Origin: Micromonospora endolithica
GTDB taxonomy: Bacteria; Actinomycetota; Actinomycetes; Mycobacteriales; Micromonosporaceae
Assembly (NCBI RefSeq): GCF_003626595.1
Contig: NZ_RBAK01000012.1
Span: 62,001 to 126,000, forward strand
DNA length: 64,000 nt
Direction of reading: 5' to 3'
In this document: in pieces, positions 24,851 to 33,927 of the stretch
Layout of the letters: each line of letters begins with the position of its first letter
Numbering within the stretch: position 1 is the first letter of the stretch
Notes under the pieces: generated by a model
What the model was told of the DNA's origin: nothing
Seen by the model: only the letters and a program-made list of their open reading frames with translations
Databases searched by the model: none
Program-made: the position numbers and the translations under genes

Positions 24851-25066
24851 CGCTGCCCACAGGTGATAGGAGCGCGGATCGATCGAGGCGGAACTACGCA
24901 GGGTCAGCTTGACGGGCGCGTCGGCCGACACGCCAGCCTGGGTGAAGTCCTTCAGATGCGGGCTGTTGCCGGTCGATCGGGAGGTCGCGGCGTCCCGGCC
25001 GGAGATGGTAAGCGCTCGGGTGCGGCCGGCCGGAATGAGGAAGGTGCCCTTCAGGGTCACACCGGC
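24851..25066 (-). pseudogene. 72-codon fragment of a beta-helix hydrolase gene
   Basis: The reverse strand encodes AGVTLKGTFLIPAGRTRAL onward to SIDPRSYHLWAA, matching the beta-helix protein at 43786 at about 46 of 71 positions (hand count). Both ends are missing: upstream sequence loses similarity, downstream it runs into unrelated sequence. It lies between the winged-helix gene and the GntR gene as an internal fragment with no start or stop of its own. A relic of a recombined or deleted paralogue. Confidence 0.8.
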
Positions 25067-25096
25067 GGACTCTCGCCGACGAGCGGGAACCGCCCG

Positions 25097-25762
25097 TCAG
25101 GCCGGGCCGGTCGCCGGCACGACGACGGTGCCGCTGCGGATGTTCGGTACGGCGGCCCGGATATGCGACCGCGCCAGTTCCTCGGCCCGGTCGGCCTCAC
25201 CGGCGGCCAGGGCCTCGATGATCGCCAGGTGCTCCGGATGCGTCTCGTGCGGGTCCCGGTACAGTCCCGGCGCGAGACTTGTGCTGAGGATCCGGTGCAC
25301 CTCGGCGGTGCGGCTGAGCAGGGGCTCGCCGGCCAACTCCAGCAGGGCCCGGTGGAACACGACGTCGGCCTGGTAGTACGCCTCGGCCGACCCGGTCGCC
25401 GTCAGCTGCTCGTACGCCTCCTCGAACAGCACCCGCAGCCGGGCCAGTTCGGCGCGGCCGACCCGGGCGGCGGCGAGCCGGCAGGCCAGCCCCTCCAGGA
25501 CCGCACGGATCTCGAACACTGCCGTCATCCGCTCGACGTCGAACCCTTCGGCGTGCCACCCTCGCGGACCGGCGCTGACCAGCCCTTCCCCTTCCAACCG
25601 GGACAGCGCGCGGCGCACCGGTGTGCGGCTGACCCCGAGCGCGACGGCGACCTCGCTCTGGTTGACCGGGTGCCCCGCCGGAATCTCCCCCCTGAGCAAC
25701 ATCTGACGTACGCGCCGGTAGGTGCTCTCCTCAACCGGGAGGTAGGTCGCGTCGGTACTCAC
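25097..25762 (-). CDS. GntR-family regulator (FadR/FCD type)
   Basis: 221 aa. N-terminal GntR winged helix (residues ~10-75: YRRVRQMLLRGEIPAGHPVN; VSRTPVRRALSRLEGEGLVS) followed by an FCD ligand domain (~85-215; DVVFHRALLELAGEPLL and HPEHLAIIEALAAGEADRA, with the metal-binding Asp/His pattern). FCD regulators bind small carboxylates or sugar acids. GTG start overlaps the stop of the upstream dehydrogenase gene, making it the last gene of the catabolic cluster. Probable sites: CGTTGTATACA at 28741 and 34853. Confidence 0.92.
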   Translation of the reverse strand: MSTDATYLPVEESTYRRVRQMLLRGEIPAGHPVNQSEVAVALGVSRTPVRRALSRLEGEGLVSAGPRGWHAEGFDVERMTAVFEIRAVLEGLACRLAAARVGRAELARLRVLFEEAYEQLTATGSAEAYYQADVVFHRALLELAGEPLLSRTAEVHRILSTSLAPGLYRDPHETHPEHLAIIEALAAGEADRAEELARSHIRAAVPNIRSGTVVVPATGPA

Positions 25763-26832
25763 AGCAGCCCTTCGTCAGCGAGGTCCGGCGCACCTGCCCG
25801 GCCGAGGTCGGGCCGAAGCCGGACGGCCCGCGCCTGCCCGGCGGACAGGTAGCAGGCTTCCACCACCCGCATCGTACGGACATACTCCGCGGCCGGCGTC
25901 TCCGCTGCGGCCTCGCCGAGTAGTACATCGACGAAGTGCTGCTGAGCCGCAACGGCGCACCCACCCTTCCACCCGGGTGGGATCCGGTAGTCGTGCGGAA
26001 CAACCCGGCCACCGCGCCGCAGCAGGGTCATCGTGCCGTCGTCGGCCACCTGGAGGGTTCCCTCCGTACCCTCGACCGACATCGTGCCGTACGCCGGACT
26101 GCGGACCGTCTCGGCGACAGCCGATCGATCCGCGTCGTAGACCACGATGCCGCCCCGTGTCGTGTGCAGCACCGCCACCACCAGGTCCTCGCCGGCCACC
26201 GCCGGGTTGACCGTGGCCGTCACACACTGGACCTGCTCGATCTCGCCGAAGAGGAAGCGGGCGGTGTCGACGTAGTGCACACCCGTCTCGAACAGCACCA
26301 GCCGCGGCATGGTCGCGAAGTAGGGCTGATCCGGGTAGGGGTGCTCGCCCCAGCCGTCACCCGGCCGCATCCGCATCGTCGTGTGGAAGGGGCGGCCGAT
26401 CGCGCCGTCGTCGATCAGCCGCTTCGCTTCCCGGTACCACGGCTGCCACCGCCAGTTCTCGTTCACCACCAGCGGCACCCGGTGCCGCTGCGCGAACTCC
26501 GCCAACTCCGCCGCCTCGGTCACGGTCGGGGCCAGCGGCTTCTGGCAGAGCACCGGCAGCCCGCGGGCGACGGCCCGGCGGACCAGGTCGCCGTGGGTGG
26601 CCGGAGGTGTGCAGATGTCCAGGAAGTCCGGCCGCAGCTGCTCGATCGCGGCCTCCAGGTCGACGCCGGACCAGCCCACCGAGGCGTCGTGCGCCACCGA
26701 GGCGACCCGCTCCGGATCCCGGTGGCCCACCAGCCCGACGATCTCCGCGCCGGACACGTCCCGCCAGGCGGCGAGTTGGATCGGTGCGAAGTAGCCGGCT
26801 CCGACCATCAGTCCACGCAGGGTCCGTCCCAT
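25759..26832 (-). CDS. Gfo/Idh/MocA-family NAD(P)-dependent dehydrogenase
   Basis: 357 aa. N-terminal Rossmann domain begins LRGLMVGAGYFAPIQLAAW (G-x-G-x-x-A/F pattern); the catalytic E-K-P-type motif appears as LPVLCQKPLAPTVTEA with the Lys conserved; the C-terminal domain carries GVHYVDTARFLFGE, whose His is a probable general base. Family members oxidise sugars, inositols or sugar acids at one carbon. Substrate not determinable; by context a sugar acid or a hydrolysis product imported by the ABC system. Starts 17 bp after the isopropylmalate-dehydrogenase-like gene. Confidence 0.9.
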   Translation of the reverse strand: MGRTLRGLMVGAGYFAPIQLAAWRDVSGAEIVGLVGHRDPERVASVAHDASVGWSGVDLEAAIEQLRPDFLDICTPPATHGDLVRRAVARGLPVLCQKPLAPTVTEAAELAEFAQRHRVPLVVNENWRWQPWYREAKRLIDDGAIGRPFHTTMRMRPGDGWGEHPYPDQPYFATMPRLVLFETGVHYVDTARFLFGEIEQVQCVTATVNPAVAGEDLVVAVLHTTRGGIVVYDADRSAVAETVRSPAYGTMSVEGTEGTLQVADDGTMTLLRRGGRVVPHDYRIPPGWKGGCAVAAQQHFVDVLLGEAAAETPAAEYVRTMRVVEACYLSAGQARAVRLRPDLGRAGAPDLADEGLL

Positions 26833-26849
26833 CGGATCCCCTCCCCCCG

Positions 26850-27947
26850 CTACAGGCGCCGGTCGGCGGCGGCGATGATCGCCTCGCCGACCTCGTCGGT
26901 TCCGGCGGCGCCTCCGAGGTCCGGGGTGAGTACCCGGGCGGCGGCGAGCACGTCGCCGACCGCGCCCTCGATCACACCCGCGGCCTCGGCGGCGGCCGGG
27001 TCGCCGTGCCGGTCGGCAAGCCAGTCGAGCATCATCGCGGCCGACAGCACGGTGGCCACCGGATTGGCGACGCCCTTGCCGGCGATCGTGGGTGCGGAGC
27101 CGTGCGCCGGCTGGAACAGGCCGTGCCGGTCGCCGACGTCGGCGGAGGCGGCCAGACCGAGGCCCCCGACCGTCGCGGCGGCCAGGTCGGAGATGATGTC
27201 ACCGAACATGTTCTCGGCCACCACCACGTCGAACATGTCGGGCTGCTGCACCTGGTACGCGGTCATCGCGTCGACGTAGACGTGGTCGCTCGCCACGCCG
27301 GGATGCCCGGCGGCGACCTGGTCGAAGACCCGCCGGAAAAAGGCGTACGAGCTCAGCACGTTGGCCTTGTCCACACAGGTGACCATGCTCCGGCCGTCCC
27401 GGGGTCGGCCACCGCGTTTGGCCGCCAGCCGGAACGCCTGCTCGGTGACCTTCCGGGTTCCGGTCGCGGTGATCACGATGGTGTCGGTCGCGACCTCCTC
27501 CCGGACGTTGCAACCGCCGGTCCGGGAGGCGTACAGGCCCTCGACGTTCTCCCGGACCACCACGTAGTCGACCGGGGGGGCCGCCGCCAGCGGACTGGCC
27601 AGACCTGGCCAGGCACGGACCGGCCGGATACCGGCGTACAGATCCAGGTCGAACCGGAGCCGGAAGATGACGTCGCCGTTGACCTCCCGACCGTCCGGAT
27701 GGCGCGCCTCGGGCAGGCCGATCGCCCCCATCAGGATGGCGTCGGCGCGGACGCACCCGTCGTACGTCTCGTCGGTGAGCGCGACCCCCTCCCGTTGCCA
27801 CCGGCCCGCTCCGGCGTCGTGCGCGGTCAGGTGGAGCGCCACACCGCCGTGCCGGGTGGTGACGTGCCGCAGCACGCGGGTCGCCACCTCGGTGATCTCC
27901 GGACCGATGCCGTCTCCCGGCAGGACGGCGATGCGGTACTCGGTCAT
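26850..27947 (-). CDS. Isocitrate/isopropylmalate dehydrogenase-family enzyme
   Basis: 365 aa beta-decarboxylating dehydrogenase. N-terminal AVLPGDGIGPEITEVATRVL, substrate/metal region YVVVRENVEGLY, catalytic Lys-type segment VTCVDKANVLSSYAFFR, metal Asp in DIISDLAAATVGGLG, and NAD-binding GLFQPAHGSAPTIAGKGVA (H-G-S). In acid-sugar pathways a PdxA/tartrate-dehydrogenase-like member of this superfamily oxidises the 4-phospho acid made by a DUF1537 kinase, giving a triose phosphate after decarboxylation; that role is inferred. ATG overlaps the amidohydrolase stop. Annotation as leucine-pathway LeuB is unlikely in this context. Confidence 0.9.
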   Translation of the reverse strand: MTEYRIAVLPGDGIGPEITEVATRVLRHVTTRHGGVALHLTAHDAGAGRWQREGVALTDETYDGCVRADAILMGAIGLPEARHPDGREVNGDVIFRLRFDLDLYAGIRPVRAWPGLASPLAAAPPVDYVVVRENVEGLYASRTGGCNVREEVATDTIVITATGTRKVTEQAFRLAAKRGGRPRDGRSMVTCVDKANVLSSYAFFRRVFDQVAAGHPGVASDHVYVDAMTAYQVQQPDMFDVVVAENMFGDIISDLAAATVGGLGLAASADVGDRHGLFQPAHGSAPTIAGKGVANPVATVLSAAMMLDWLADRHGDPAAAEAAGVIEGAVGDVLAAARVLTPDLGGAAGTDEVGEAIIAAADRRL

Positions 27948-28768
27948 GCGGAAACCTCCGGTCGGGCGTCGTTCACGGGAGTCAGGGGGAAGACGGTGGC
28001 GGCGGTCGCGGCGAACACCTGGCGGCGCTCCGCCGGCGTGAGCCGCACCGCCTCGAACTTCGCCAGTTCCACCGGGATGTTCTCGATGTGGTCGCTGCCG
28101 AACATGACCCGGTGGGCGCCGAGCCGGCGCACCATCTGGCGGACGCTGAACGCCGGGCACCACGAGGGTTCGAGGTATATGTTCGGCCGGTCGATCGCCG
28201 CCTCGATCGCCTCGCCGCAGAACGCGCCGAAGCCCGCGTGGCACAGCACCGTCGGCACCTGCCGGTAGCGGCCGGCCGGTGCCAGCACGCGGTGCGGGAG
28301 GGTGTGCGGTCCGCCGAGCCCGGTGTGGATCATGACCGGTACGCCGCGGTCGGCGGCGAGGCGGAACACCTTGTCGCAGACCGGGTCGTCGGGTGCCACC
28401 TGGAAGCCGTGGGTGTGGATCTTGACGGCCACGAATCCGGCCTCGTCCAGTAACACCCCGGCGGCACGTCGGTAGTCCGCCTCGGGCAGCCGGGGGTCGA
28501 TGTTGACGATCCCCGCGATCCGTTGCGGCGTACGTGCGGCCGCGTCGGCGATCTCCGCGTGCACCTGCTCCGAGGTCTCCCGAGCGGTTGCCGGCTGGGG
28601 CATCACGAGGGTGGTCGTGATGCCGTGGCGGTCCATGGCGGCCAGTAACGCGTCGGCGTCGGCCGTGTATCCGGTGGCAGCCGAGCGACCGAAATGACCG
28701 TGCACGTCGATCAGGGCACCAGCACTGGATTCGATGTACCCGTTGTATACATTGGAACTGTCAGGCAT
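27944..28768 (-). CDS. Amidohydrolase of the ACMSD/uracil-like metal-dependent family
   Basis: 274 aa TIM-barrel amidohydrolase (amidohydrolase 2 type). Metal-binding H-x-H is IDVHGHF near the N-terminus; further ligands are in VAVKIHTHG, PVMIHTG, LCHAGFG and the late Asp in MFGSDHIENI. Members decarboxylate, hydrolyse lactones or deaminate; lactone or acid-sugar ring opening is possible here. The start codon region contains the second copy of the GntR-type motif. Overlaps the DUF1537 gene by 8 bp and the dehydrogenase gene by 4 bp. Confidence 0.87.
   Translation of the reverse strand: MPDSSNVYNGYIESSAGALIDVHGHFGRSAATGYTADADALLAAMDRHGITTTLVMPQPATARETSEQVHAEIADAAARTPQRIAGIVNIDPRLPEADYRRAAGVLLDEAGFVAVKIHTHGFQVAPDDPVCDKVFRLAADRGVPVMIHTGLGGPHTLPHRVLAPAGRYRQVPTVLCHAGFGAFCGEAIEAAIDRPNIYLEPSWCPAFSVRQMVRRLGAHRVMFGSDHIENIPVELAKFEAVRLTPAERRQVFAATAATVFPLTPVNDARPEVSA
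28741..28751. promoter_or_regulatory. Internal GntR-type operator candidate
   Basis: CGTTGTATACA, identical to the element before the first gene of the cluster at 34853. The core TTGTATACA is near-palindromic and typical of FCD-type GntR sites. It lies within the first codons of the amidohydrolase gene, so it might serve an internal promoter or a roadblock. Confidence 0.5.
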
Positions 28769-30194
28769 CTGGATCCTCCACTCTTGCGAGCCGCCGTACC
28801 ACGGCCAGCAGATCGTCAGGACCTCCGACGTTGCCCGGAAAGACCACGTAGGTCAGCCCGGGGAACCGGCTGTCCGAGCCCGCGCGCCACACCGGCACGC
28901 CGGGGTGGATCTGACCCTGGACCTCTGCGCGAACGATGCCGAGACCGGCGGTGGCAAGGTCGCTCGCCGTGATGCCGCCCTTGCCGATCACGTAGGCCGG
29001 ACGTACCGGCAGGCGGTCGACGACGCGGACCAGGCCCGCGGAAACCCGCACGCTGCGTTGCAGGGACGCACTCGCGGATGGCGCGGTCAGGACCGCCCGG
29101 CTGGTGTAGACGACGGTGTCCCGGCCGGACGCCACGGCGGCACCGGCCACCTCGGCCACCCGGTCCACCTCGACTTCACCCCGCCGGCCGGCCTCGTCCA
29201 GGGCTGCCGCGTCGACCTCTACGCCCACCACGGCGCCGGCGGTGAGCAGGCGGCCGAGTTGGGCGGTCGTGGTGGGAACGTGGGAACCGACCACGACCAG
29301 TCCGCCCGGTCCCCCCCGCCGCGCCAGTCCCAGGTCCGCCGCGGTGAGCGGGCCACGCGGTGCGATCCCGGCGCGGACCGGGACGAAGGAGGCGGCGGTG
29401 CGGTAGAGCAGGCGGGTCCCGGCCGCCTCCGCGGTCAACACCCCGGCTACCAGCACCTCCAGGTCGCTCGGATCGAGGGCGTCGCAGACGCAGACGGTGC
29501 CGTTCCGCAGCGCCGTCAGGCGTTCGGCCACGGCTGCCGGACCACCCCGGCGCAGATCGGTGAGGGCCAGCACCTCGACCTCGTCGCGCGCGATCCGGCC
29601 GCCGCTGCGTTCGGCCACCCAGTCCGGCAGGTCGGACGAGGTGAAACCGAACGTCGCGTCCCGGGCGTAGGGGGTCTCCCCCACCGGAAGCCACCGACCA
29701 CCGTCCGCCACCCAGTGCCGACCGTCGACGGTGACCCGGCCCCCCTCGATGAAGGCCGGTACCAGCAGCACCCCGTCCACCCCGCCGCCGAGCCCCTCAG
29801 CCAGAGCCACCGTCTCGTCGGGGAAGTGACCCCGCAGCGTCGAGTCACCCCGGCTCACCACCGCGACCGCACGTCGCGTCCACCTCGCCGCGGTCCGGAT
29901 CTGCCACCCGGTACGAAAGTTGATCTCCGCCGCCCGCACCGGGCCCATCGACCGCGAGTTGGTCAGCAGGTACAGCGCCGGTGGTCCGGCGGCGAGTTCG
30001 GCGGTGATCGACGCCGCGTCCCAGCGGGTGAGCACCGGCACGCCGTGCACGGTCTGCGTCCCGGTGGGATCGTCGTCGAGCACCACGATCGTCCGCCCGT
30101 CGGCGGCGATCCGCTCGGCCAGTGCAGGCGCGGAGAGCTCCGGCCACGGTGGTGGCAGGGTCGAACTGTCCGGCGCGCACGATGAGGTGGTCAT
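28761..30194 (-). CDS. Four-carbon acid sugar kinase-like protein (DUF1537)
   Basis: 477 aa. N-terminal domain: IVVLDDDPTGTQTVHGVPVL (DDDPTGxQ motif), LYLLTNSRSM and SRGDSTLRGHFPDE; C-terminal nucleotide-binding domain: VYVIGKGGITASDLA (KGGITS/T signature) and the Gly-rich FVVFPGNVGGPD-like end. DUF1537 proteins phosphorylate D-threonate, D-erythronate, L-threonate or keto acid sugars in catabolism. The exact sugar is unknown. Overlaps the VOC gene (4 bp) and the amidohydrolase gene (8 bp), consistent with a translationally coupled operon. Confidence 0.9.
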   Translation of the reverse strand: MTTSSCAPDSSTLPPPWPELSAPALAERIAADGRTIVVLDDDPTGTQTVHGVPVLTRWDAASITAELAAGPPALYLLTNSRSMGPVRAAEINFRTGWQIRTAARWTRRAVAVVSRGDSTLRGHFPDETVALAEGLGGGVDGVLLVPAFIEGGRVTVDGRHWVADGGRWLPVGETPYARDATFGFTSSDLPDWVAERSGGRIARDEVEVLALTDLRRGGPAAVAERLTALRNGTVCVCDALDPSDLEVLVAGVLTAEAAGTRLLYRTAASFVPVRAGIAPRGPLTAADLGLARRGGPGGLVVVGSHVPTTTAQLGRLLTAGAVVGVEVDAAALDEAGRRGEVEVDRVAEVAGAAVASGRDTVVYTSRAVLTAPSASASLQRSVRVSAGLVRVVDRLPVRPAYVIGKGGITASDLATAGLGIVRAEVQGQIHPGVPVWRAGSDSRFPGLTYVVFPGNVGGPDDLLAVVRRLARVEDPDA

Positions 30195-30601
30195 GAACCG
30201 ACCAGCTCCAACTGGACCCCGCCGGTGTGCGCCGGATCGAGGAAGACGGCACGTCGGCCCCGGGTGCCCTGGTGGGGAGCTGGCTGCGCAGGCGGCACAC
30301 CGACACCGTCGCCCTGCCAGGCGACCCCGACGTCGGGCACCCCGAAGCAGAGGTGGTGCAGGCCGGGGCCGTGCCGGTCCAGCCAGTCGTGCAGCGGGTG
30401 CGGCCGCACCAGGGGTTGGACCAGTTGCAGGTGCACGGGCCCCAGGTCGAGGTGGGTCAGCAGGATCCCACCCTCGTTGACGACCTCCGCGTGGTCCACC
30501 ACGAAGCCGAGTCGGTCGCGCCAGAGCGACAGGGCCGCCTCGGTGTCCGGCACGACGAGTCCGATGTGGTCGAGCCCGGCGGCCCGCTCGTGCAGCGTCA
30601 T
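30191..30601 (-). CDS. VOC/glyoxalase-family protein
   Basis: 136 aa vicinal-oxygen-chelate fold. Opening LDHIGLVVPDTEAALSLWRD gives the first metal His; the second half has GPGLHHLCFGVPDV and a C-terminal metal Glu in GVQLELVGS. Resembles methylmalonyl-CoA epimerase-like VOC proteins; here it may epimerise a keto acid intermediate of the sugar-acid pathway (inference). ATG overlaps the stop of the permease gene upstream and its stop overlaps the kinase gene, so it is part of the operon. Confidence 0.85.
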   Translation of the reverse strand: MTLHERAAGLDHIGLVVPDTEAALSLWRDRLGFVVDHAEVVNEGGILLTHLDLGPVHLQLVQPLVRPHPLHDWLDRHGPGLHHLCFGVPDVGVAWQGDGVGVPPAQPAPHQGTRGRRAVFLDPAHTGGVQLELVGS

Positions 30602-31503
30602 CCCTTCACCGCCCCTGCGGTCAACCCGGACAGGTAGTAGTCCATGAGGAAGGAGAAGACGACGACCACGGGCAGCGCCCCGAGCAGTGCGCCGCCCATC
30701 AACTGGCCCCAGGCGAAGACGTCACCCACCTGCAGGGCGTTGACCAGGCCGACCGAGACCGGCTGCTTGTCGGTCGAACGGACGAAGGTCAGCGCGTACA
30801 GGTACTCCTGCCAGCAGAGGGTGAAGGCGAAGAAGAAGACCGAGACCACGCCGGGCAGCACCAGCGGCAGGTCGATCAGCACCATCGCCTGCAGCCGGCT
30901 GGCGCCGTCGATCCGCGCCGCCTCCGCCAGCTCGACGGGGAGGCTCTGGAAGTAGCTGGAGAGCATCCACGCGATGAAGGGCACCAGGAAGGTGAGGTAG
31001 ACCAGGATCAGTGCCCCGAGGGTGTTGGCCAGGTGCAGCCGGTTGATCACGATGTTCATCGGGATGAACAGCAGCGCCGGCGGCAACAGGTACGTCGAGA
31101 ACACGATCACCCCGACGACGGCTCCACCCCGGTAGCGCAGCCGGCCGAGGCTGTACGCCGCGGGCACCCCGATGAGTAGGGCGATCGCCGATGCGGAGAG
31201 GGCGACGATCAGGCTGTTCAGCGTCCAGGTGAGGAACTGCGTCTCGCTCAGCAGCGCCCGGAAGTGCTCCAGGGTGAGCCCGCTCACCGCGAACGGCCGG
31301 TCGGCGACCCGGTAGAGGTCCGAGCCGGTACGCAGGGAGGTCAGTGCCATCCAGGCGAACGGGAAGAGGGTGAAGACGGTGAAGAGCGCCATCGTCACGG
31401 TGATCAGCAGCCGGCGGGTCAACCGTAGCCGGCGGACCGGACCGGGCATCCGCGCCGGGCGGGTGGGCAGCGGCCGGGAGGTCCGGCCGGACAGGGCGCT
31501 CAT
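30598..31503 (-). CDS. Carbohydrate ABC transporter permease (MalG type)
   Basis: 301 aa inner-membrane permease with about six membrane segments. The EAA loop that contacts the ATPase is visible as LAEAARIDGASRLQAMVLID-like sequence (EAA---G). N-terminal basic cytoplasmic tail. Pairs with the MalF-type permease encoded immediately upstream (1-bp gap). No ATPase gene is in the cluster, so it must use a shared MsiK-type ATPase, as is common in actinobacteria. Substrate probably an oligosaccharide or sugar acid released by the cluster's secreted protein. Confidence 0.93.
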   Translation of the reverse strand: MSALSGRTSRPLPTRPARMPGPVRRLRLTRRLLITVTMALFTVFTLFPFAWMALTSLRTGSDLYRVADRPFAVSGLTLEHFRALLSETQFLTWTLNSLIVALSASAIALLIGVPAAYSLGRLRYRGGAVVGVIVFSTYLLPPALLFIPMNIVINRLHLANTLGALILVYLTFLVPFIAWMLSSYFQSLPVELAEAARIDGASRLQAMVLIDLPLVLPGVVSVFFFAFTLCWQEYLYALTFVRSTDKQPVSVGLVNALQVGDVFAWGQLMGGALLGALPVVVVFSFLMDYYLSGLTAGAVKG

Positions 31504-31504
31504 G

Positions 31505-32464
31505 TCACTTCGCCTTTCGTCGCATCACGGTCAGCTGCAGCGCGATGATCGCGGCGAGCGCGGGGAACACGAAGAACGAGATCGCCGAGCCGGCGGCGAT
31601 GTCAGCTCCCCTGATCCCGGTACGGAAGGCCAGTGTGCTGAGCAGGTGCGTGCTGTTGACCGGGCCGCCGTTGGTCAAGATCCAGACGATCTGGAAGTCG
31701 CCGAGGGTCTGCACGAACGAGAAGAGCGTGACCACGACCAGGATCGGCGTGAGGTGCGGCAGGATGATGTACCGCAGTCGCTGCCACGCATTGGTGCCGT
31801 CGACGATCGCGGCCTCGATGAGGTCCTTCGGCACGGTGGCCAGTCCGGCGAGGATGATGATCCCGAAGAAGGGGGCACCGCGCCAGATGTTGACCGTCTG
31901 CACCGCGGCCATCGCCCAGCCCGCCTCGCCGAGCCAGGGAATGTTTCCATCTACCAGGCCGATCTGCCGGCCGAGGTAGGTCAGCACACTGAAGTCGGCC
32001 TGGAACATCCACATCCAGGCCAGCACGCTCAACGACGACGGCACCACCCACGGCAGCAGGAACGCCGCTCGGAAGAACCGCCGGAACCGGCTCACCTCGT
32101 GCAACGCGAGCGCCATCACCAGGCCGAGGACCAGCTTGGCGACGACCGCGGTCACGGTGTAGTTGAAGGTGTTCCAGAGCGTGCGGCCGAAGACCGGGTC
32201 GTCGAGCAGGCCGACGTAGTTGGCGAGGCCGACGAAGGAGACCGCGTCGCTGCCCAGTGACTTGTCGGTCAGGCTGAACCAGACGGTGAGCAGCAGCGGA
32301 TAGCCGACGAGGCCGAGTACGACGACCGCCATCGGTAGGACGAGCAGGAAGCCCAACGGGGCCTCCCGCTCCAGCAGCGACCCACGGGGCGCTCTGGCAC
32401 GGCCGGCGGGCCGCTCCGGCGGCGGGCGGACACCCGCCGCCGGCTCGATGGTGTGCGTGGCCAT
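31505..32464 (-). CDS. Carbohydrate ABC transporter permease (MalF type)
   Basis: 319 aa, with about six membrane segments. N-terminal Arg/Pro-rich cytoplasmic tail, then PLGFLLVLPMAVVVLGLVGY. The EAA motif reads LIEAAIVDGTNAWQRLRYII. ATG 32464 starts the protein; a longer upstream in-frame stretch overlaps the substrate-binding gene and is rejected. Located 5 bp downstream of the SBP gene and 1 bp upstream of the second permease: the usual SBP-MalF-MalG order of an actinobacterial sugar importer lacking its own ATPase. Confidence 0.93.
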   Translation of the reverse strand: MATHTIEPAAGVRPPPERPAGRARAPRGSLLEREAPLGFLLVLPMAVVVLGLVGYPLLLTVWFSLTDKSLGSDAVSFVGLANYVGLLDDPVFGRTLWNTFNYTVTAVVAKLVLGLVMALALHEVSRFRRFFRAAFLLPWVVPSSLSVLAWMWMFQADFSVLTYLGRQIGLVDGNIPWLGEAGWAMAAVQTVNIWRGAPFFGIIILAGLATVPKDLIEAAIVDGTNAWQRLRYIILPHLTPILVVVTLFSFVQTLGDFQIVWILTNGGPVNSTHLLSTLAFRTGIRGADIAAGSAISFFVFPALAAIIALQLTVMRRKAK

Positions 32465-32469
32465 GACCC

Positions 32470-33795
32470 TCAGCCCTCGTAAACCTTCTTGAGCTCGTCC
32501 TCGGCGGTCCGGATCGACTCCTCCGCTGAGGCCTTGCCGCTGATCACCCGGGCGAACATGTTGACGACGGTCTGGTTGTTGTACGCCTGGGCCGACTGCC
32601 GGGAGGCAGGTCCGGGCCAGCCGGGCATGTGCCCCCCGGCGGCGAGGCCCCGTAGGCCGTCGAGCTTGGGCTCCGAGTTCCACGGCATGGACCTCAGGTC
32701 GTCGTAGCCCTTGAGCAGCGGCGTGTAGTAGGTGAGGGCGGCCTCGGCGAGGGCGGTGAGCTGCTCGCTCTCCATCAGGTAGCGGTAGAACGCCTTCGCC
32801 GGCTCGACCCGCTTGCTGTGCGCGAAGATCGCCAGGGAGTTCATCTCGACGAGTTGCTGGTGCCCGACCGGCCCCCTTGGGTACCGTGCGTGACTCATGT
32901 TCTTCGCGATGTCCGGCGCCTGCTTCTGCGCGGTGTACCAGATGCTGGTGGCGTTCTGGGTCACCGCGATCTTGCCGGCGAGGAAGCTGGTGTTGTTGCC
33001 GCCCTCGTCGTACGAGGAGATCTCCGGCGCGCTGACCGCCGCGAGCTCCTGCATCAGCTTGACGGCCTCCCGGGTCTGAGAGCTGTTGATGGCGACGGTC
33101 TTCCCGTCCGCCTCCACCTCCGTCGCCCCGTACGACCACAGCAGCGAGTACGCCACGCTGGCCGAGTCGTTCGGCCCGGCCTGGCTCATGGTGAGCGCCA
33201 CGCGGGGCAGCTTGGCGTCGCGGAGCCGGGTGGCCGCCTCGACCAGCTCCGTCCACGTCGACGGGAACCGGGTGAAGCCGACCTGCCCGAACAGGTCGGT
33301 CCGCCAGTTCATCACGTGGGCGGTGTACGCCCGAGGGATCGCCCGCCACCGGCCGTCGACGACGCACGCCTCCTTGGCCACGTCGTACCAACCGCCGTTG
33401 CGGTCGCCGATCGACTCGCACAGCTCGGTGACGTCGACCAGCCGGTCGGCGTAGATGTGGGCCTGGTTCGCGAAGAGCTCCCCCAGGTCCTCGCCGGCGC
33501 GGGACTCGACCACCGCGGCGATCTGCTCCCGCCATTCCTTGGCGAAGGTGAGCTCGACGGTGCCGTCGTGCGCCTCCGCCCAGGTGGCGGCCTGCTTCTG
33601 CTGAAGTTCATGGATGGCGGGGATGAAGCTGGCCCGCATCAGGCCGGTCAGGCTCGCGCCGCCGAGGGATGTCCCACTCGCCGAGGTCGGCGTGCCGTCC
33701 TCGCCGCAGGCGGTGAGCGCGACGGTCAGGCCCGCGCCGAGGCCGAGCTGTATCGCCTGACGTCGGGACATTCCTGTGCTGATCAGGTGTGTCAT
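32470..33795 (-). CDS. Sugar ABC transporter substrate-binding lipoprotein (Tat-type signal)
   Basis: 441 aa. The signal peptide has a twin-arginine motif (SRRQAIQLGLGAGLT) and a lipobox ending ALTAC|G, so it is probably a Tat-exported lipoprotein. The mature part is a MalE/family-1 solute-binding fold (AHIYADRLVDVTELCE; FVARVISGKASAEE-like C-terminus). It captures the sugar for the two downstream permeases. ATG 33795 is set by GGAGTTGCC directly upstream. A strong hairpin lies between this gene and the secreted protein gene. Confidence 0.92.
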   Translation of the reverse strand: MTHLISTGMSRRQAIQLGLGAGLTVALTACGEDGTPTSASGTSLGGASLTGLMRASFIPAIHELQQKQAATWAEAHDGTVELTFAKEWREQIAAVVESRAGEDLGELFANQAHIYADRLVDVTELCESIGDRNGGWYDVAKEACVVDGRWRAIPRAYTAHVMNWRTDLFGQVGFTRFPSTWTELVEAATRLRDAKLPRVALTMSQAGPNDSASVAYSLLWSYGATEVEADGKTVAINSSQTREAVKLMQELAAVSAPEISSYDEGGNNTSFLAGKIAVTQNATSIWYTAQKQAPDIAKNMSHARYPRGPVGHQQLVEMNSLAIFAHSKRVEPAKAFYRYLMESEQLTALAEAALTYYTPLLKGYDDLRSMPWNSEPKLDGLRGLAAGGHMPGWPGPASRQSAQAYNNQTVVNMFARVISGKASAEESIRTAEDELKKVYEG

Positions 33796-33927
33796 GGCAA
33801 CTCCATGGGGGACGACCCGGCCGCCGACCGGATCGGGGTGGGGGGATCGGTGGGGTGGTGTGGAGTGGACGCCGTGGTGGGTCGTCGGGCCGATCGACCG
33901 GCCTGTGGCGGAGCGTGCCCCCGGCGC

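Noticed and set aside
26850..27947. Assignment as leucine-pathway LeuB
   Set aside because: No leuA, leuC or leuD nearby; context is a GntR sugar-acid cluster and the family includes tartrate-type enzymes.
33836..33862. G-run cluster as a regulatory G-quadruplex
   Set aside because: Four close G-runs exist, but such runs are common in this base composition and nothing else supports function.
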